In this document: positions 43,037-54,981 of the stretch, one piece after another | Layout: each line of letters begins with the position of its first letter | Numbering within the stretch: the first letter of the stretch is position 1 | Source: Streptomyces katrae | GTDB taxonomy: Bacteria > Actinomycetota > Actinomycetes > Streptomycetales > Streptomycetaceae | NCBI RefSeq assembly: GCF_002028425.1 | Contig: NZ_CP020042.1 | Location: 2,604,001 to 2,668,000 of the forward strand | Length of the DNA: 64,000 nt | Direction of reading: 5' to 3' | Position numbers and translations under genes: made by a program | The notes under the pieces: generated by a model | The model's database searches: none | Told to the model about the DNA's origin: nothing | The model's input: only the letters and a program-made list of their open reading frames with translations

Positions 43037-45562
43037 ATGACCGAGCCCCAGCCCGCGATCGTGCTCATCGGGCACGGCATGGTCGGCCAGCGCTACCTGG
43101 AGGCGCTCGCCGAACGCGGGGCCACCGCCACCCACCGGGTGACCGTGCTCTGCGAGGAGCCCCGGCCCGCCTACGACCGGGTACACCTCACCTCGTACTT
43201 CTCCGGCAGCAGCCCCGAGGAGCTTTCGCTCACCCCGGCCGGCTTCATGGCGGAGCACGGCATCGAGCTGCACCTGGGCGACCCCGCCGAGTCCGTCGAC
43301 CGCGAGGCCCGTACGGTGACCTCCCGCTCCGGGCGCGTCTTCCCGTACGACGTGCTGGTCCTGGCCACCGGCAGCTACCCGTTCGTCCCGCCCGTCCCCG
43401 GCAAGGACGCCCCCGGCTGCTTCGTCTACCGCACCATCGAGGACCTGCTCGCCATCGAGGAGTACGCCGAGGGCCGCACGACCGGCGCCGTCGTCGGCGG
43501 CGGCCTGCTCGGGCTGGAGGCGGCCGGCGCCCTGCAGGGCCTCGGACTGTCCACGCACATCGTGGAGTTCGCGCCCCGGCTGATGCCCGTCCAGGTGGAC
43601 GAGGGCGGCGGCGCGGCGCTGCTGCGGACCATCGAGGAGATGGGCCTGGCCGTGCACACGGGCGTCGGCACCCAGGCGGTGCTGACCGGCGAGGACGGCT
43701 CCGTCACCGGGATGAGCCTGTCGGACGGATCGTCCCTCGACACCGAGCTCGTCGTCTTCTCCGCCGGGGTCCGCCCCCGTGACCAGCTCGCCCGTGACTG
43801 CGGCCTGGCCGTCGGCGAGCGCGGCGGCGTCACCGTCGACGCCCGCTGCCGCACCTCCGACCCCCGGGTGTACGCGATCGGCGAGTGCGCGCAGGCCGTC
43901 GACGGCCGGGTCTACGGCCTGGTCGCGCCCGGCTACGAGATGGCCGAGACCGCCGCCGAGGACCTGCTGGGACGCGAGCGGGAGTTCACCGGCGCCGACC
44001 TGTCCACCAAACTGAAGCTGCTCGGCGTGGACGTGGCCTCCTTCGGCGACGCGCACGGCGCGGCCGAGGGCAGCCTGGACGTGGTCTGGTCCGACTCCCG
44101 CTCCGGGGTCTACAAGAAGCTCGTCATGTCCGCCGAGGGCGTCCTGCTCGGCGGGGTCCTGGTCGGCGACGCCGACGCCTACGGGCTGCTGCGCCCGCTC
44201 ACCGGCAGCGTCCCGCCGGTCGCCCCCGAGCAGCTGGTGCTGCCCGCCGGGCTCGGCCCCGCCACGCAGCTGGGGCCGTCCGCGCTGCCCGACACGGCGG
44301 TGATCTGCTCCTGCCACAACGTCACCAAGAAGGCCATCACCGCCTGCTCCACCCTGCCCGAGGTCAAGAAGTGCACCAAGGCCGGGACGGGCTGCGGGGG
44401 CTGCCTCAAGGTCATCGGGCAGCTGCTGCCGCCCGCCGCCGACCCGGGGCTGTGCGGCTGCTTCCCGTACACCCGGGCCGAGCTGTACGAGATCGTCCGC
44501 ACCCGGCGCCTCGCCTCGTACCGGGAGCTCCTGGACGGGCACGGCCGGCCGGAGGCCAGGGGAGGCGAGGGCTGCGAGGTCTGCAAGCCCGCCGTCGGCT
44601 CCATCATCGCCTCGCTCGCCCCCGCCGTGGGCGCCAGCGGCTACGTCCTCGACGGGGAGCAGGCCGCCCTCCAGGACACCAACGACCACTTCCTGGCGAA
44701 CCTCCAGCGCAACGGCTCGTACTCGGTCGTCCCGCGCATCCCGGGCGGCGAGATCACCCCGGAGAAGCTGATCGTGATCGGCGAGGTGGCGCGCGACTTC
44801 GGCCTGTACACGAAGATCACCGGCGGTCAGCGCATCGACCTGTTCGGGGCGCGCGTGGACCAGCTGCCCGCGATCTGGGCCCGGCTGGTCGACGCCGGCT
44901 TCGAGTCCGGGCACGCGTACGGCAAGGCCCTGCGGACGGTGAAGTCCTGCGTGGGGCAGACCTGGTGCCGCTACGGGGTCCAGGACAGCGTGCGGATGGC
45001 CATCGACCTGGAGCTGCGCTACCGGGGCCTGCGCGCCCCGCACAAGCTGAAGTCGGCGGTGTCCGGCTGCGCCCGCGAGTGCGCGGAGGCGCAGAGCAAG
45101 GACTTCGGGGTCATCGCGACGGCCAACGGCTGGAACCTCTACGTCGGCGGCAACGGCGGGGCCGTCCCGCGCCACGCCGACCTCCTCGCGCAGGACCTCT
45201 CCGACGCCGAACTGGTGCGCCTCATCGACCGGTTCCTGATGTTCTACATCCGCACCGCCGACCGGCTGGAGCGCACCTCCGCGTGGCTGGAGCGGCTGGA
45301 GGGGGGCCTGGAGCACCTGCGGGACGTGGTGGTGCACGACTCGCTGGGGCTGTGCGCGGAGCTGGAGTCGCTGATGGCCGAGCACGTGGCGCACTACCGC
45401 GACGAGTGGGCCGAGACCCTGCGGGACCCGGACCGGCTGCGGCGGTTCGTGTCCTTCGTGAACGCGCCCGGCGCCCCCGACCCGACCGTGCGGTTCGTCC
45501 CCGAACGCGGCCAGGTCAAGCCCGACCTGGCCGTCCTGACCCTTGGAGGTCCCGTCCGATGA
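43037..45562 (+). CDS. nirB: Nitrite reductase (NAD(P)H) large subunit
   Basis: An 841-residue protein. FAD domain (LIGHGMVGQRYLEAL) and NAD(P)H domain (VGGGLLGLEAAGAL), then a BFD-like [2Fe-2S] segment CSCHNVTKKAI with CGGCLK. The C-terminal siroheme/[4Fe-4S] sulfite/nitrite reductase domain follows, with VKSCVGQTWCRYG and SGCARECAEAQSKDFGV. It reduces nitrite to ammonium with six electrons in the cytoplasm. Coupled to nirD by a 4-bp overlap (ATGA). Confidence 0.95.
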   Translation: MTEPQPAIVLIGHGMVGQRYLEALAERGATATHRVTVLCEEPRPAYDRVHLTSYFSGSSPEELSLTPAGFMAEHGIELHLGDPAESVDREARTVTSRSGRVFPYDVLVLATGSYPFVPPVPGKDAPGCFVYRTIEDLLAIEEYAEGRTTGAVVGGGLLGLEAAGALQGLGLSTHIVEFAPRLMPVQVDEGGGAALLRTIEEMGLAVHTGVGTQAVLTGEDGSVTGMSLSDGSSLDTELVVFSAGVRPRDQLARDCGLAVGERGGVTVDARCRTSDPRVYAIGECAQAVDGRVYGLVAPGYEMAETAAEDLLGREREFTGADLSTKLKLLGVDVASFGDAHGAAEGSLDVVWSDSRSGVYKKLVMSAEGVLLGGVLVGDADAYGLLRPLTGSVPPVAPEQLVLPAGLGPATQLGPSALPDTAVICSCHNVTKKAITACSTLPEVKKCTKAGTGCGGCLKVIGQLLPPAADPGLCGCFPYTRAELYEIVRTRRLASYRELLDGHGRPEARGGEGCEVCKPAVGSIIASLAPAVGASGYVLDGEQAALQDTNDHFLANLQRNGSYSVVPRIPGGEITPEKLIVIGEVARDFGLYTKITGGQRIDLFGARVDQLPAIWARLVDAGFESGHAYGKALRTVKSCVGQTWCRYGVQDSVRMAIDLELRYRGLRAPHKLKSAVSGCARECAEAQSKDFGVIATANGWNLYVGGNGGAVPRHADLLAQDLSDAELVRLIDRFLMFYIRTADRLERTSAWLERLEGGLEHLRDVVVHDSLGLCAELESLMAEHVAHYRDEWAETLRDPDRLRRFVSFVNAPGAPDPTVRFVPERGQVKPDLAVLTLGGPVR

Positions 45563-45891
45563 CCGTGGAACTGCGGGTGGCCGAAGGCTGGCTGACGGTG
45601 TGCGAGCTGTCCTCACTCACCCCCGGGCGCGGGGTGGCGGCCCTGCTCCCGGACGGGAACCAGGCCGCGGTGTTCGTCGACCGCGCGGGGCGCCCGTACG
45701 CGATCGGCAACCAGGACCCCTTCACCGGCGCGCAGGTGCTCTCGCGCGGGCTGGTGGGCTGGTCGGCGGGCCGGCCGTTCGTGGCCTCGCCGCTGCTGAA
45801 GCAGCGCTTCGACCTGGAGTCGGGGCGCTGCCTGGACGACGAGGAGGTGGCGGTCCGGACCTACCCGGTGCGGACCGCCGCGACCTCGTGA
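45559..45891 (+). CDS. nirD: Nitrite reductase small subunit
   Basis: A 110-residue Rieske-like fold protein, translationally coupled to nirB. It has AVFVDRAGRPYAIGNQDPFTGAQVLSRG, typical of NirD, where the Rieske cysteines are replaced (no CxH pair), so it has no iron-sulfur cluster. It completes the NirBD complex. Last gene of the operon; the next gene is convergent after 9 bp. Confidence 0.93.
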   Translation: MTVELRVAEGWLTVCELSSLTPGRGVAALLPDGNQAAVFVDRAGRPYAIGNQDPFTGAQVLSRGLVGWSAGRPFVASPLLKQRFDLESGRCLDDEEVAVRTYPVRTAATS

Positions 45892-45900
45892 GGCGGAGGG

Positions 45901-46308
45901 TCAGCCCTGGACCACGGACGGGTCCATCCACATGATCTCCCAGGTGTGGCCGTCGAGGTCGTCGAAGGCCCGGCCGTACATGACGCCGTGGTCCTGGGCG
46001 GGGCGGGGCTCGGTGGCCCCGGCGCCCAGCGCCGCGTCGACCAGCTCGTCGACCGCGTCGCGGCTCGCGGCGCTGAGACAGAGCAGCACCTCGGAGGTGG
46101 TCCGCGCGTCCGCGATGGCCTTGTGGGTGAAGTCCTTGTAGCGGCCGTGGGTCAGGAACATCGCGGCGATGGTGTCGGTGATGGGCATCGCGGCGCAGTT
46201 CTCGTCGGTGAACTGGGCGTTGAAGGAGTAGCCGAGCTTGCCCCAGAACGCCTTGGTGGCCTCCAGGTCGCTGACGGGCAGGTTGACGAAGATCATGGTG
46301 GAGGACAT
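45901..46308 (-). CDS. VOC-family (glyoxalase-like) protein
   Basis: A 135-residue protein from ATG 46308. MIFVNLPVSDLEATKAFWGKLGY opens the first beta-alpha-beta-beta-beta module and RAFDDLDGHTWEIMWMDP closes the second. The extended frame upstream lacks protein-like character. VOC proteins bind metal or small hydrophobic ligands; this PhnB-like subgroup is mostly uncharacterised. No obvious partner. Confidence 0.85.
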   Translation of the reverse strand: MSSTMIFVNLPVSDLEATKAFWGKLGYSFNAQFTDENCAAMPITDTIAAMFLTHGRYKDFTHKAIADARTTSEVLLCLSAASRDAVDELVDAALGAGATEPRPAQDHGVMYGRAFDDLDGHTWEIMWMDPSVVQG

Positions 46309-46470
46309 CCCGGTGTCTCTTCTCTCCGCTGGGGCGGGCCGCGCGGTGCGCGCGCTCCGTTCGTTGCTGTCGAGAGGTAGACCGGGGGCGGCGCGGGAAC
46401 TCATCGCCGCGCGCGGGGATTTCTTCGATTTTTCTCTGCGGAGCACGAAACCGCAGGTCAGGGTCGGTGC

Positions 46471-46500
46471 CTGGGCGGCGGTCGGTGGACCGCCGCCCAG
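46471..46500 (-). terminator. Terminator of the DUF5937 regulator gene
   Basis: A perfect 13-bp stem (46471-46483 with 46488-46500) with a GGTG loop, 14 bp beyond the stop codon at 46514. Confidence 0.75.
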
Positions 46501-46513
46501 GTGAACCGATCCT

Positions 46514-47542
46514 TCAGGAGACCACCGCGCCGCCCTTGAGGAGGGCCGCGCCCAGCGGGGTCACCGTGTGCAGGACCGCGTTGCCGTGGCGCAGGGTGGT
46601 CACCAGGCCCGCCTCGCGCATCACGCAGGCGTGCTGGCTCGCCGAGGCCAGGGAGACCCCGGCGCGGCGGGCCAGTTCGCTGGTGGTGGCCCCGTCCCCG
46701 ATGGCGCGCAGCACCACCGAGCGGGTGTGGCCCACCAGCTTGCCCAGGGTGCGCTGGCGCTGCTCCTCGGCCGGCCGGGCGTACTCCCCGCCGGCTCCGG
46801 CGCCGGCCAGCTGGGCGGCGGCCGGGTAGACCAGCACGGGCGGCAGCTGCGGGTCGTGGAGGGTCACCGCGGTGCGCCGGCAGAAGAACGACGGCTGGAG
46901 CAGCAGCCCGCGCCCCCGCAGCCGTACGTCCCGGTCCACCGGGTACTCGCACTCCAGCACCGGCGCCCGCCAGCGCAGCATCGGCGGCAGGGAGGCCAGC
47001 AGCTCGTCCGCGCCCCCGTCGAGGAGGGCGCGCCCGCGTGCGGCCCGCTCGGCCTCGATCTGGGCCTGGATGTGCGTCCAGTACGGTTCCACGGCCGCAC
47101 GGTGGTAGCCGCGCAGCTCGGCCAGCAGCCGGGGCAGGTACTTGGTGCCGCCGTCCATGAACTCCCGCAGCCGGGCCGGCGGCGGGGTCCCGAAGGCCGC
47201 GCCGAAGCCCGCGGCGGCGCCCGCGCCCACGAGGGAGAGCTCGTGGCGCAGCCGGTCCCCGGGGAGCCCGCGCAGGGCGTCGAGGCCGACGTCCCACCCG
47301 TACTGGCCCTCGGAGGGGGTCAGGAAATCGGGGAAATAGCCGCGAGCCGGTATGAGTGCGCTCAGCAGCCTTGTTTCACCATTCAACCGGCTCCGGGCTT
47401 CCGTACGCCATTCGCCGAACAGCCGGGCGTCACGCCGGTCTCTTAAGCGATGAAAACTAAGAATCGTTTCCCACAACGCATCGGGACGCCCTGCCATCCG
47501 TACGCGTGCCAGGTCCACTCCAGTGAAATGGATACGCAGCAC
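46514..47542 (-). CDS. DUF5937 / ArsR-like winged-helix regulator
   Basis: A 342-residue protein from GTG 47542, with GGGGG just upstream. The N-terminal 250 residues (LRIHFTGVDLARVRMAGRPDALWETILSFHRL) match the DUF5937 family. The C-terminus is an ArsR-type winged helix (HTRSVVLRAIGDGATTSELARRAGVSLASASQHACVMREAGLV). Such proteins are streptomycete regulators of unknown ligand. The nearest upstream gene is ppdK, 410 bp away on the same strand, separated by two hairpins, so it is probably transcribed alone. Confidence 0.82.
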   Translation of the reverse strand: MLRIHFTGVDLARVRMAGRPDALWETILSFHRLRDRRDARLFGEWRTEARSRLNGETRLLSALIPARGYFPDFLTPSEGQYGWDVGLDALRGLPGDRLRHELSLVGAGAAAGFGAAFGTPPPARLREFMDGGTKYLPRLLAELRGYHRAAVEPYWTHIQAQIEAERAARGRALLDGGADELLASLPPMLRWRAPVLECEYPVDRDVRLRGRGLLLQPSFFCRRTAVTLHDPQLPPVLVYPAAAQLAGAGAGGEYARPAEEQRQRTLGKLVGHTRSVVLRAIGDGATTSELARRAGVSLASASQHACVMREAGLVTTLRHGNAVLHTVTPLGAALLKGGAVVS

Positions 47543-47952
47543 CGAACCCCCACCTGTGCAACCGCAATCCCCCCGCCCCATGAGTATGCATGCCGTCACA
47601 CGTGGTCACCACGCCCTTTCGGCCACAGTTGAAACCCCTTTCGGCAGGGGCGTGACAAGCGAAATCCTGTACTCCGCCAGGCACACTCCGGCGCGACCGA
47701 AACGCTCCGTGAAGGCCGTGGGGGGCTTTGCGGGGCCTGGCGGTCGGTCGCACCGGGAAGCGCCGACGTGCCTGGCGGATAGGCGGCAGGCGGCGGACGG
47801 GTGGGGATCCGTCCGCCGCCTGGCGCCGTAATGACTTCGTTGAATATTCGCGAAACCCGGCCGGGCGAGGCGCAGGGGGCTTCCGAATAGATGGAAGCGC
47901 CCGCCCCCGGCAGTCAGGGAACCGGGGGCGGGCGCTGTCGGGGGAGCCGGGC
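47543..47952. other. Intergenic region between ppdK and the DUF5937 gene
   Basis: No gene. It holds the ppdK terminator (47896-47936) and a second 14-bp perfect inverted repeat (47787-47800 with 47809-47822, loop GTGGGGAT). The second may be another terminator or an operator. A short AT-richer patch (47830-47855) sits between them. Confidence 0.6.
47896..47936 (-). terminator. Terminator of ppdK
   Basis: A perfect 15-bp stem (47896-47910 with 47922-47936) and an 11-nt loop, 17 bp past the ppdK stop. Confidence 0.8.
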
Positions 47953-50661
<2,709 letters not shown>

Positions 50662-50892
50662 GGGTCTCGACTCCTCGAGGACTCGGGTGGCTGCCCTGAC
50701 GGCCAGGAACATACCCAGATCGAAGGCTTATCGGTACGTCCACTTGGCGGTCATGGGGCCGTAACCACCCGTGCGCCACCGTATCGAAAGTAACCGGTCG
50801 GTAATGAGAACCTACCCACAGGGTTCACATCCCGAAGGTGGAGAGGCCCAGAACGGCTTGATCACGCTCGGATGAGCGATCATCGATACATT

Positions 50893-50913
50893 TGCGTTCA
50901 AGTCTTGAACGCA
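50893..50913. promoter_or_regulatory. 21-bp perfect palindrome upstream of ppdK
   Basis: TGCGTTCAAG-T-CTTGAACGCA, 10-bp arms with a single central base. Length and symmetry fit a dimeric regulator site; no match to boxes I know (LexA, GlnR, Zur). Confidence 0.5.
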
Positions 50914-50914
50914 C

Positions 50915-50941
50915 AAAGGGTGGCACCCAGTGCCACCCTTT
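50915..50941 (-). terminator. Terminator of the dihydrouridine synthase gene
   Basis: A perfect 12-bp stem (50915-50926 with 50930-50941), reading into TTTG on the minus strand. Confidence 0.75.
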
Positions 50942-51027
50942 GGAAGTCTTACCCGTGACGTGCGCGCTCATCTGAGCGAAACCTCTCCCATGCGTGGCGT
51001 ATATCACGCGCCGCGCAGGGCGATTTG

Positions 51028-52170
51028 TCAGCCTCCGGACGTGTCCAGCTCCGCGTCCTCGCTCACACCGGCGCAGTCGTACGGATCCTTCAGCCAGCCG
51101 TCCGGCAGGACAACCCGGTTGTTTCCGGACGTCCGGCCGCGCGGGCCGTCCGCGCTCTCGGGCCACGCCTGGTCCAGGTCGAGCTCGCTCAGATGAGCGT
51201 CCAGTTCGGCCAGGGAGGAGACGACCGCCAGCTTCCCGCGCATCTCCGAGCCCACGGAGAACCCCTTGAGGTACCAGGCGACGTGCTTACGGAAGTCGAT
51301 CACCCCGCGCGCCTCGTCCCCGATCCACTCCCCCAGCAGCTGCGCGTGGCGCAGCATGGTGCGCTTGACCTCGCGCAGCGTGGGCCTGTGGAAGTCCTCG
51401 GGGCGCCCCTCGAAGGCCGCCACCAGGTCGTTGAAGAGCCACGGGCGGCCCAGGCAGCCGCGCCCCACGACCACGCCGTCGCAGCCGGTCTCGCGGACCA
51501 TGCGCAGGGCGTCCTCGGCGCACCAGATGTCGCCGTTGCCGAGCACCGGGATCTCCGGGACGTGCTCCTTGAGGCGGGCGATGGCCTCCCAGTCGGCGGT
51601 GCCGCCGTAGTGCTGGGCGGTGGTGCGGCCGTGCAGGGCGATGGCGGTGACCCCCTCCTCGACGGCGATCCGGCCGGCGTCGAGGTAGGTGAGGTGGTCG
51701 TCGTCGATGCCCTTGCGCATCTTCATGGTCACCGGCAGGTCGCCGGCGCCCGCGACGGCCTCGCGGAGGATGGCGCGCAGCAGGTGCCGCTTGTAGGGCA
51801 GGGCCGAGCCGCCGCCCTTGCGCGTGACCTTGGGGACCGGGCAGCCGAAGTTGAGGTCGATGTGGTCGGCGCGGTCCTCCTCGACGATCATGCGGACCGC
51901 CTTGCCGACCGTCACGGGGTCCACCCCGTACAGCTGAATCGACCGCGGCTTTTCGGTCGCGTCGAAGTGGATCAGCTGCATGGTCTTCTCGTTGCGCTCG
52001 ACCAGGGCGCGGGTCGTGATCATCTCGCTCACGAACAGCCCCTTGCCGCCCGAGAACTCGCGGCAGAGGGTCCGGAAGGGGGCGTTGGTGATGCCGGCCA
52101 TCGGCGCGAGCACCACCGGGGGCTGCACGGTGTGCGGGCCGATCGCGAGGGGGGCGGGAAGCGTGGTCAT
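51028..52170 (-). CDS. dusB: tRNA-dihydrouridine synthase
   Basis: A 380-residue TIM-barrel flavoprotein. VVLAPMAGITNAPFRTLC binds FMN, LNFGCPVPKVTRKGGGSAL supplies the catalytic Cys, and VTIKM-like MKMRKGIDDDHL plus VLGNGDIW and VGRGCLGRPW complete the pattern. It reduces uridines in the D-loop of tRNAs with NAD(P)H. The C-terminal extension of about 50 residues is typical of actinobacterial members. Divergent from an MFS gene. Confidence 0.93.
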   Translation of the reverse strand: MTTLPAPLAIGPHTVQPPVVLAPMAGITNAPFRTLCREFSGGKGLFVSEMITTRALVERNEKTMQLIHFDATEKPRSIQLYGVDPVTVGKAVRMIVEEDRADHIDLNFGCPVPKVTRKGGGSALPYKRHLLRAILREAVAGAGDLPVTMKMRKGIDDDHLTYLDAGRIAVEEGVTAIALHGRTTAQHYGGTADWEAIARLKEHVPEIPVLGNGDIWCAEDALRMVRETGCDGVVVGRGCLGRPWLFNDLVAAFEGRPEDFHRPTLREVKRTMLRHAQLLGEWIGDEARGVIDFRKHVAWYLKGFSVGSEMRGKLAVVSSLAELDAHLSELDLDQAWPESADGPRGRTSGNNRVVLPDGWLKDPYDCAGVSEDAELDTSGG

Positions 52171-52221
52171 CCCCCCATTGTCCCGCAGCGCCGTTCCCTA
52201 CTTATTCGTACGCTCGGCGGT

Positions 52222-53754
52222 ATGCATCACATGAGTGGCGTGGATCACCGGAGCCGTCGGCACCGCCTGCTCGTCCTGGGCATCTGCTGCATGAGCCTGC
52301 TGATCGTCAGCCTGGACAACACCGTCCTGAACGTGGCCCTGCCGGCGATGCGCCGCGAGTTCGACGCGTCGGTCTCGGGGATGCAGTGGACGATCGACGC
52401 CTACACCCTGGTCATCGCCTCGCTGCTGATACTGGCCGGGGCCACGGCGGACCGGATCGGGCGGCGGAAGGTCTTCGCCTGGGGGCTGGTGCTGTTCACG
52501 GCGGGATCGGTGCTGTGCTCCCTGGCGCCCGGGCTGCACTGGCTGATCGTCTTCCGGATGGTCCAGGCCGTCGGCGGGGCCATGCTCAACCCCGTCGCCA
52601 TGTCGATCATCACCAACACCTTCACCGACCCGAAGGAGCGCGCCCGCGCCATCGGCGTCTGGGGCGCGGTGGTCGGCATCTCCATGGCCGCCGGACCGCT
52701 GATCGGCGGGCTGCTGGTGGACTCGGTGGGCTGGCGGTCGATCTTCTGGGTCAACCTGCCCGTCGGGCTGGCCGCCCTGGCGCTGACCCTGCGGTTCGTG
52801 CCGGAGTCCCGCTCCGAGCGGCCGCGGCGGCCGGACCCGGTGGGGCAGCTCCTCGTCGTGGTGCTGCTGGGCGGGGTGACCTACGCGATCATCGAGGCGC
52901 CGGCCGAGGGCTGGAACTCCCCGCCGATCCTGGCGTGCGCGCTGGGGGCCGCGGCCGCGCTGGGCGGGCTGCTGTTCTACGAGTCCCGGCGCAAGGACCC
53001 GCTGATCGACCCCCGGTTCTTCCGCAGCGCCCCGTTCAGCGGGGCGACCGTGATCGCGGTGAGCACCTTCGCCTCGCTCTCCGGGTTCCTCTTCCTGACC
53101 ACCCTCTACCTCCAGGAGGTGCGGGGGCTGAACGCGCTGGACGCGGGGCTGCACATGCTGCCGATGGCCGCGATGGCCTTCCTGTGCGCGCCGGTCTCCG
53201 GGCGGCTGGTGGCCAGCCACGGGCCGCGGCCCTCGCTGCTGGTGTCGGGGGTGGCCATGGGCGCGAGCGGGCTGCTGTTCGCGGCGTTCTCGGCGGAGGC
53301 CTCCACTCCGCTGATGTTCACCGGGTACGTCCTCTTCGGCATCGGCTTCGGCCTGGTCAACGCCCCGATCACCAATACGGCGCTGTCCGGGATGCCGCGT
53401 TCCCAGGCGGGGGTGGCGGCCGCGGTGGCCTCCACCAGCCGGCAGACCGGCGGGGCGCTGGGCGTGGCGGTGATAGGGGCGGTGCTGGCGGCCGGGACCT
53501 CGGGCGGCGCCGACTTCGCGACGGCGACCCGGCCCGCGTGGTGGATCATCACCGGCTGCGCGCTCGTGGTGCTGGTCGTCGGGGCCCTCACCACCGGCCC
53601 GTGGGCCCATGCCACCGCGCTGCGGACGGCGCGGGCCCTGGAGCCGTCGCCCTCCACCCCCTCCGCTCCCCCCTCTCCCCCGCCGGGGCAGGCGCCGGGC
53701 CCCCGGATGGACGGCGGGCTGCCCCCGGCTCCCGGTCCGGCTCCGGCGGGCTGA
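52222..53754 (+). CDS. DHA2-family MFS exporter (EmrB/QacA type)
   Basis: A 510-residue protein with 14 predicted membrane helices. It begins with MSLLIVSLDNTVLNVALPAMRREF (motif D1 region), then LAGATADRIGRRKVF (motif A), IFRMVQAVGGAML (motif B) and GISMAAGPLIGGLL (motif C, antiporter signature). A Pro/Ser-rich cytosolic tail of about 45 residues ends the protein. It exports drugs by proton antiport; specificity is unknown. ATG 52222 and ATG 52231 are alternative starts. Confidence 0.92.
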   Translation: MHHMSGVDHRSRRHRLLVLGICCMSLLIVSLDNTVLNVALPAMRREFDASVSGMQWTIDAYTLVIASLLILAGATADRIGRRKVFAWGLVLFTAGSVLCSLAPGLHWLIVFRMVQAVGGAMLNPVAMSIITNTFTDPKERARAIGVWGAVVGISMAAGPLIGGLLVDSVGWRSIFWVNLPVGLAALALTLRFVPESRSERPRRPDPVGQLLVVVLLGGVTYAIIEAPAEGWNSPPILACALGAAAALGGLLFYESRRKDPLIDPRFFRSAPFSGATVIAVSTFASLSGFLFLTTLYLQEVRGLNALDAGLHMLPMAAMAFLCAPVSGRLVASHGPRPSLLVSGVAMGASGLLFAAFSAEASTPLMFTGYVLFGIGFGLVNAPITNTALSGMPRSQAGVAAAVASTSRQTGGALGVAVIGAVLAAGTSGGADFATATRPAWWIITGCALVVLVVGALTTGPWAHATALRTARALEPSPSTPSAPPSPPPGQAPGPRMDGGLPPAPGPAPAG

Positions 53755-53816
53755 GCCGCCGCCCGCGGGGCGCCCTTGACCTGTGCACCGTTCCGCACCC
53801 CGGTCAGCCCATCGGG

Positions 53817-53838
53817 TGACAGATATTGAAATCTGTCA
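53817..53838. promoter_or_regulatory. TetR-type operator upstream of the aldo/keto reductase
   Basis: TGACAGAT-N6-ATCTGTCA, perfect 8-bp arms, 22 bp before the ATG at 53861. The TetR regulator two genes on is the obvious ligand-controlled repressor. Confidence 0.65.
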
Positions 53839-53860
53839 TCGGTCATGCCATTCTCATTCC

Positions 53861-54961
53861 ATGACCACGAACGAGAACACCTCCGCATCCGTCTCCGCAT
53901 CCGACTCCGCATCCGACTCCGCGTTCACCGCCGCGACCGCCCGCCGGCTCGGGGCCACCGGCCCGTCCGTCTTCCCCCTGGGGCTGGGCTGCATGGGCAT
54001 GTCCGCCCTCTACGGCGAGGCCGACCGGGCCGAGTCCATCGCCACGATCCACGCCTTCCTGGAAGCGGCCCCCGAGGGCATGAACACGCTCCTGGACACC
54101 GGCGACTTCTACGGCATGGGCCACAACGAGCTGCTGATCAACGAGGCCCTGCGCACCGCCCCGGCCGCCGCCCGCGAGCAGGCGCTGACCAGCGTCAAGT
54201 TCGGCGCCCTGCGGACCGTCGAGGGCGGGTTCACCGGGTACGACGGGCGGCCCGCGGCCGTGAAGAACTTCCTGGCCTACTCGCTCCAGCGGCTCGGCCG
54301 GGACCACATCGACGTCTACCGGATCGCCCGCGTCGACCCCGACGTCCCGATCGAGGAGACCGTCGGCGCCATCGCCGAGGCCGTGCAGGCGGGGCACGTG
54401 AGGCACATCGGGCTCTCCGAGGTCGGCGCGGACACCCTGCGCCGGGCCGCAGCGGTGGCCCCGATCTCGGACCTTCAGATCGAGTACTCGCTGATCTCCC
54501 GCGGCATCGAGGACCGGATCCTGCCGACGGCCCGCGAGCTCGGCATAGGCGTGACGGCCTACGGGGTGCTGTCGCGCGGCCTGATCAGCGGACACTTCAG
54601 CCGTGACCGCGCCCTCGCGCCCGGCGACTTCCGCGGGATGAGCCCCCGCTTCCAGGGCGAGAACCTGGCGCGCAACCTCGACCTGGTCGAGGCCCTGCGC
54701 AAGGTCGCCGGGGAGAAGGGCGTGAGCGTCGCCCAGATCGCGATCGCCTGGGTGCTCGCCCAGGGTCCGCTCCGCGGCGTCGACATCGTGCCCCTGGTGG
54801 GCGCCCGCCGCCGGGACCGGCTGACCGAGGCCCTGGGTGCGCTGCGGATAGAGCTGACCGACGCCGACCTGGCCGCGATCGAGGCGGCGGTGCCGGCCGG
54901 GGCCGCGTCCGGCGACCGGTACCCGGCCGCGCAGATGGCCCACCTCGACAGCGAGCACTGA
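53861..54961 (+). CDS. Aldo/keto reductase
   Basis: A 366-residue protein from ATG 53861. After a Ser/Ala-rich start, GLGCMGMSALYG and NTLLDTGDFYGMGHNE carry the catalytic Asp and Tyr. The active-site Lys lies in TSVKFGALR. Then SLQRLGRDHIDVYRI and the barrel end VPLVGARRRDRLTEAL. The usual catalytic His of HxD is replaced (YRIARVDPDV), a variation seen in some AKR subfamilies. It reduces an aldehyde or ketone with NADPH. Followed 20 bp later by a TetR regulator, both behind a palindromic operator. Confidence 0.9.
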   Translation: MTTNENTSASVSASDSASDSAFTAATARRLGATGPSVFPLGLGCMGMSALYGEADRAESIATIHAFLEAAPEGMNTLLDTGDFYGMGHNELLINEALRTAPAAAREQALTSVKFGALRTVEGGFTGYDGRPAAVKNFLAYSLQRLGRDHIDVYRIARVDPDVPIEETVGAIAEAVQAGHVRHIGLSEVGADTLRRAAAVAPISDLQIEYSLISRGIEDRILPTARELGIGVTAYGVLSRGLISGHFSRDRALAPGDFRGMSPRFQGENLARNLDLVEALRKVAGEKGVSVAQIAIAWVLAQGPLRGVDIVPLVGARRRDRLTEALGALRIELTDADLAAIEAAVPAGAASGDRYPAAQMAHLDSEH

Positions 54962-54981
54962 GCTGGCGGTACGGTCGACCC

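Larger units (their letters stand above)
50662..51027. other. ppdK upstream region and dus downstream region
   Basis: No gene. It carries a perfect 21-bp palindrome (50893-50913) and a perfect 12-bp hairpin (50915-50941, terminator for the dus gene). The AT-richer sequence around 50880-50915 is unusual for this chromosome and may include the ppdK promoter. Confidence 0.6.

Noticed and set aside
41684..45616. A 1310-aa antisense frame over the nir operon
   Set aside because: Val/Gly/Arg/His-rich composition typical of antisense shadows. The plus strand has clear NirB and NirD domains.
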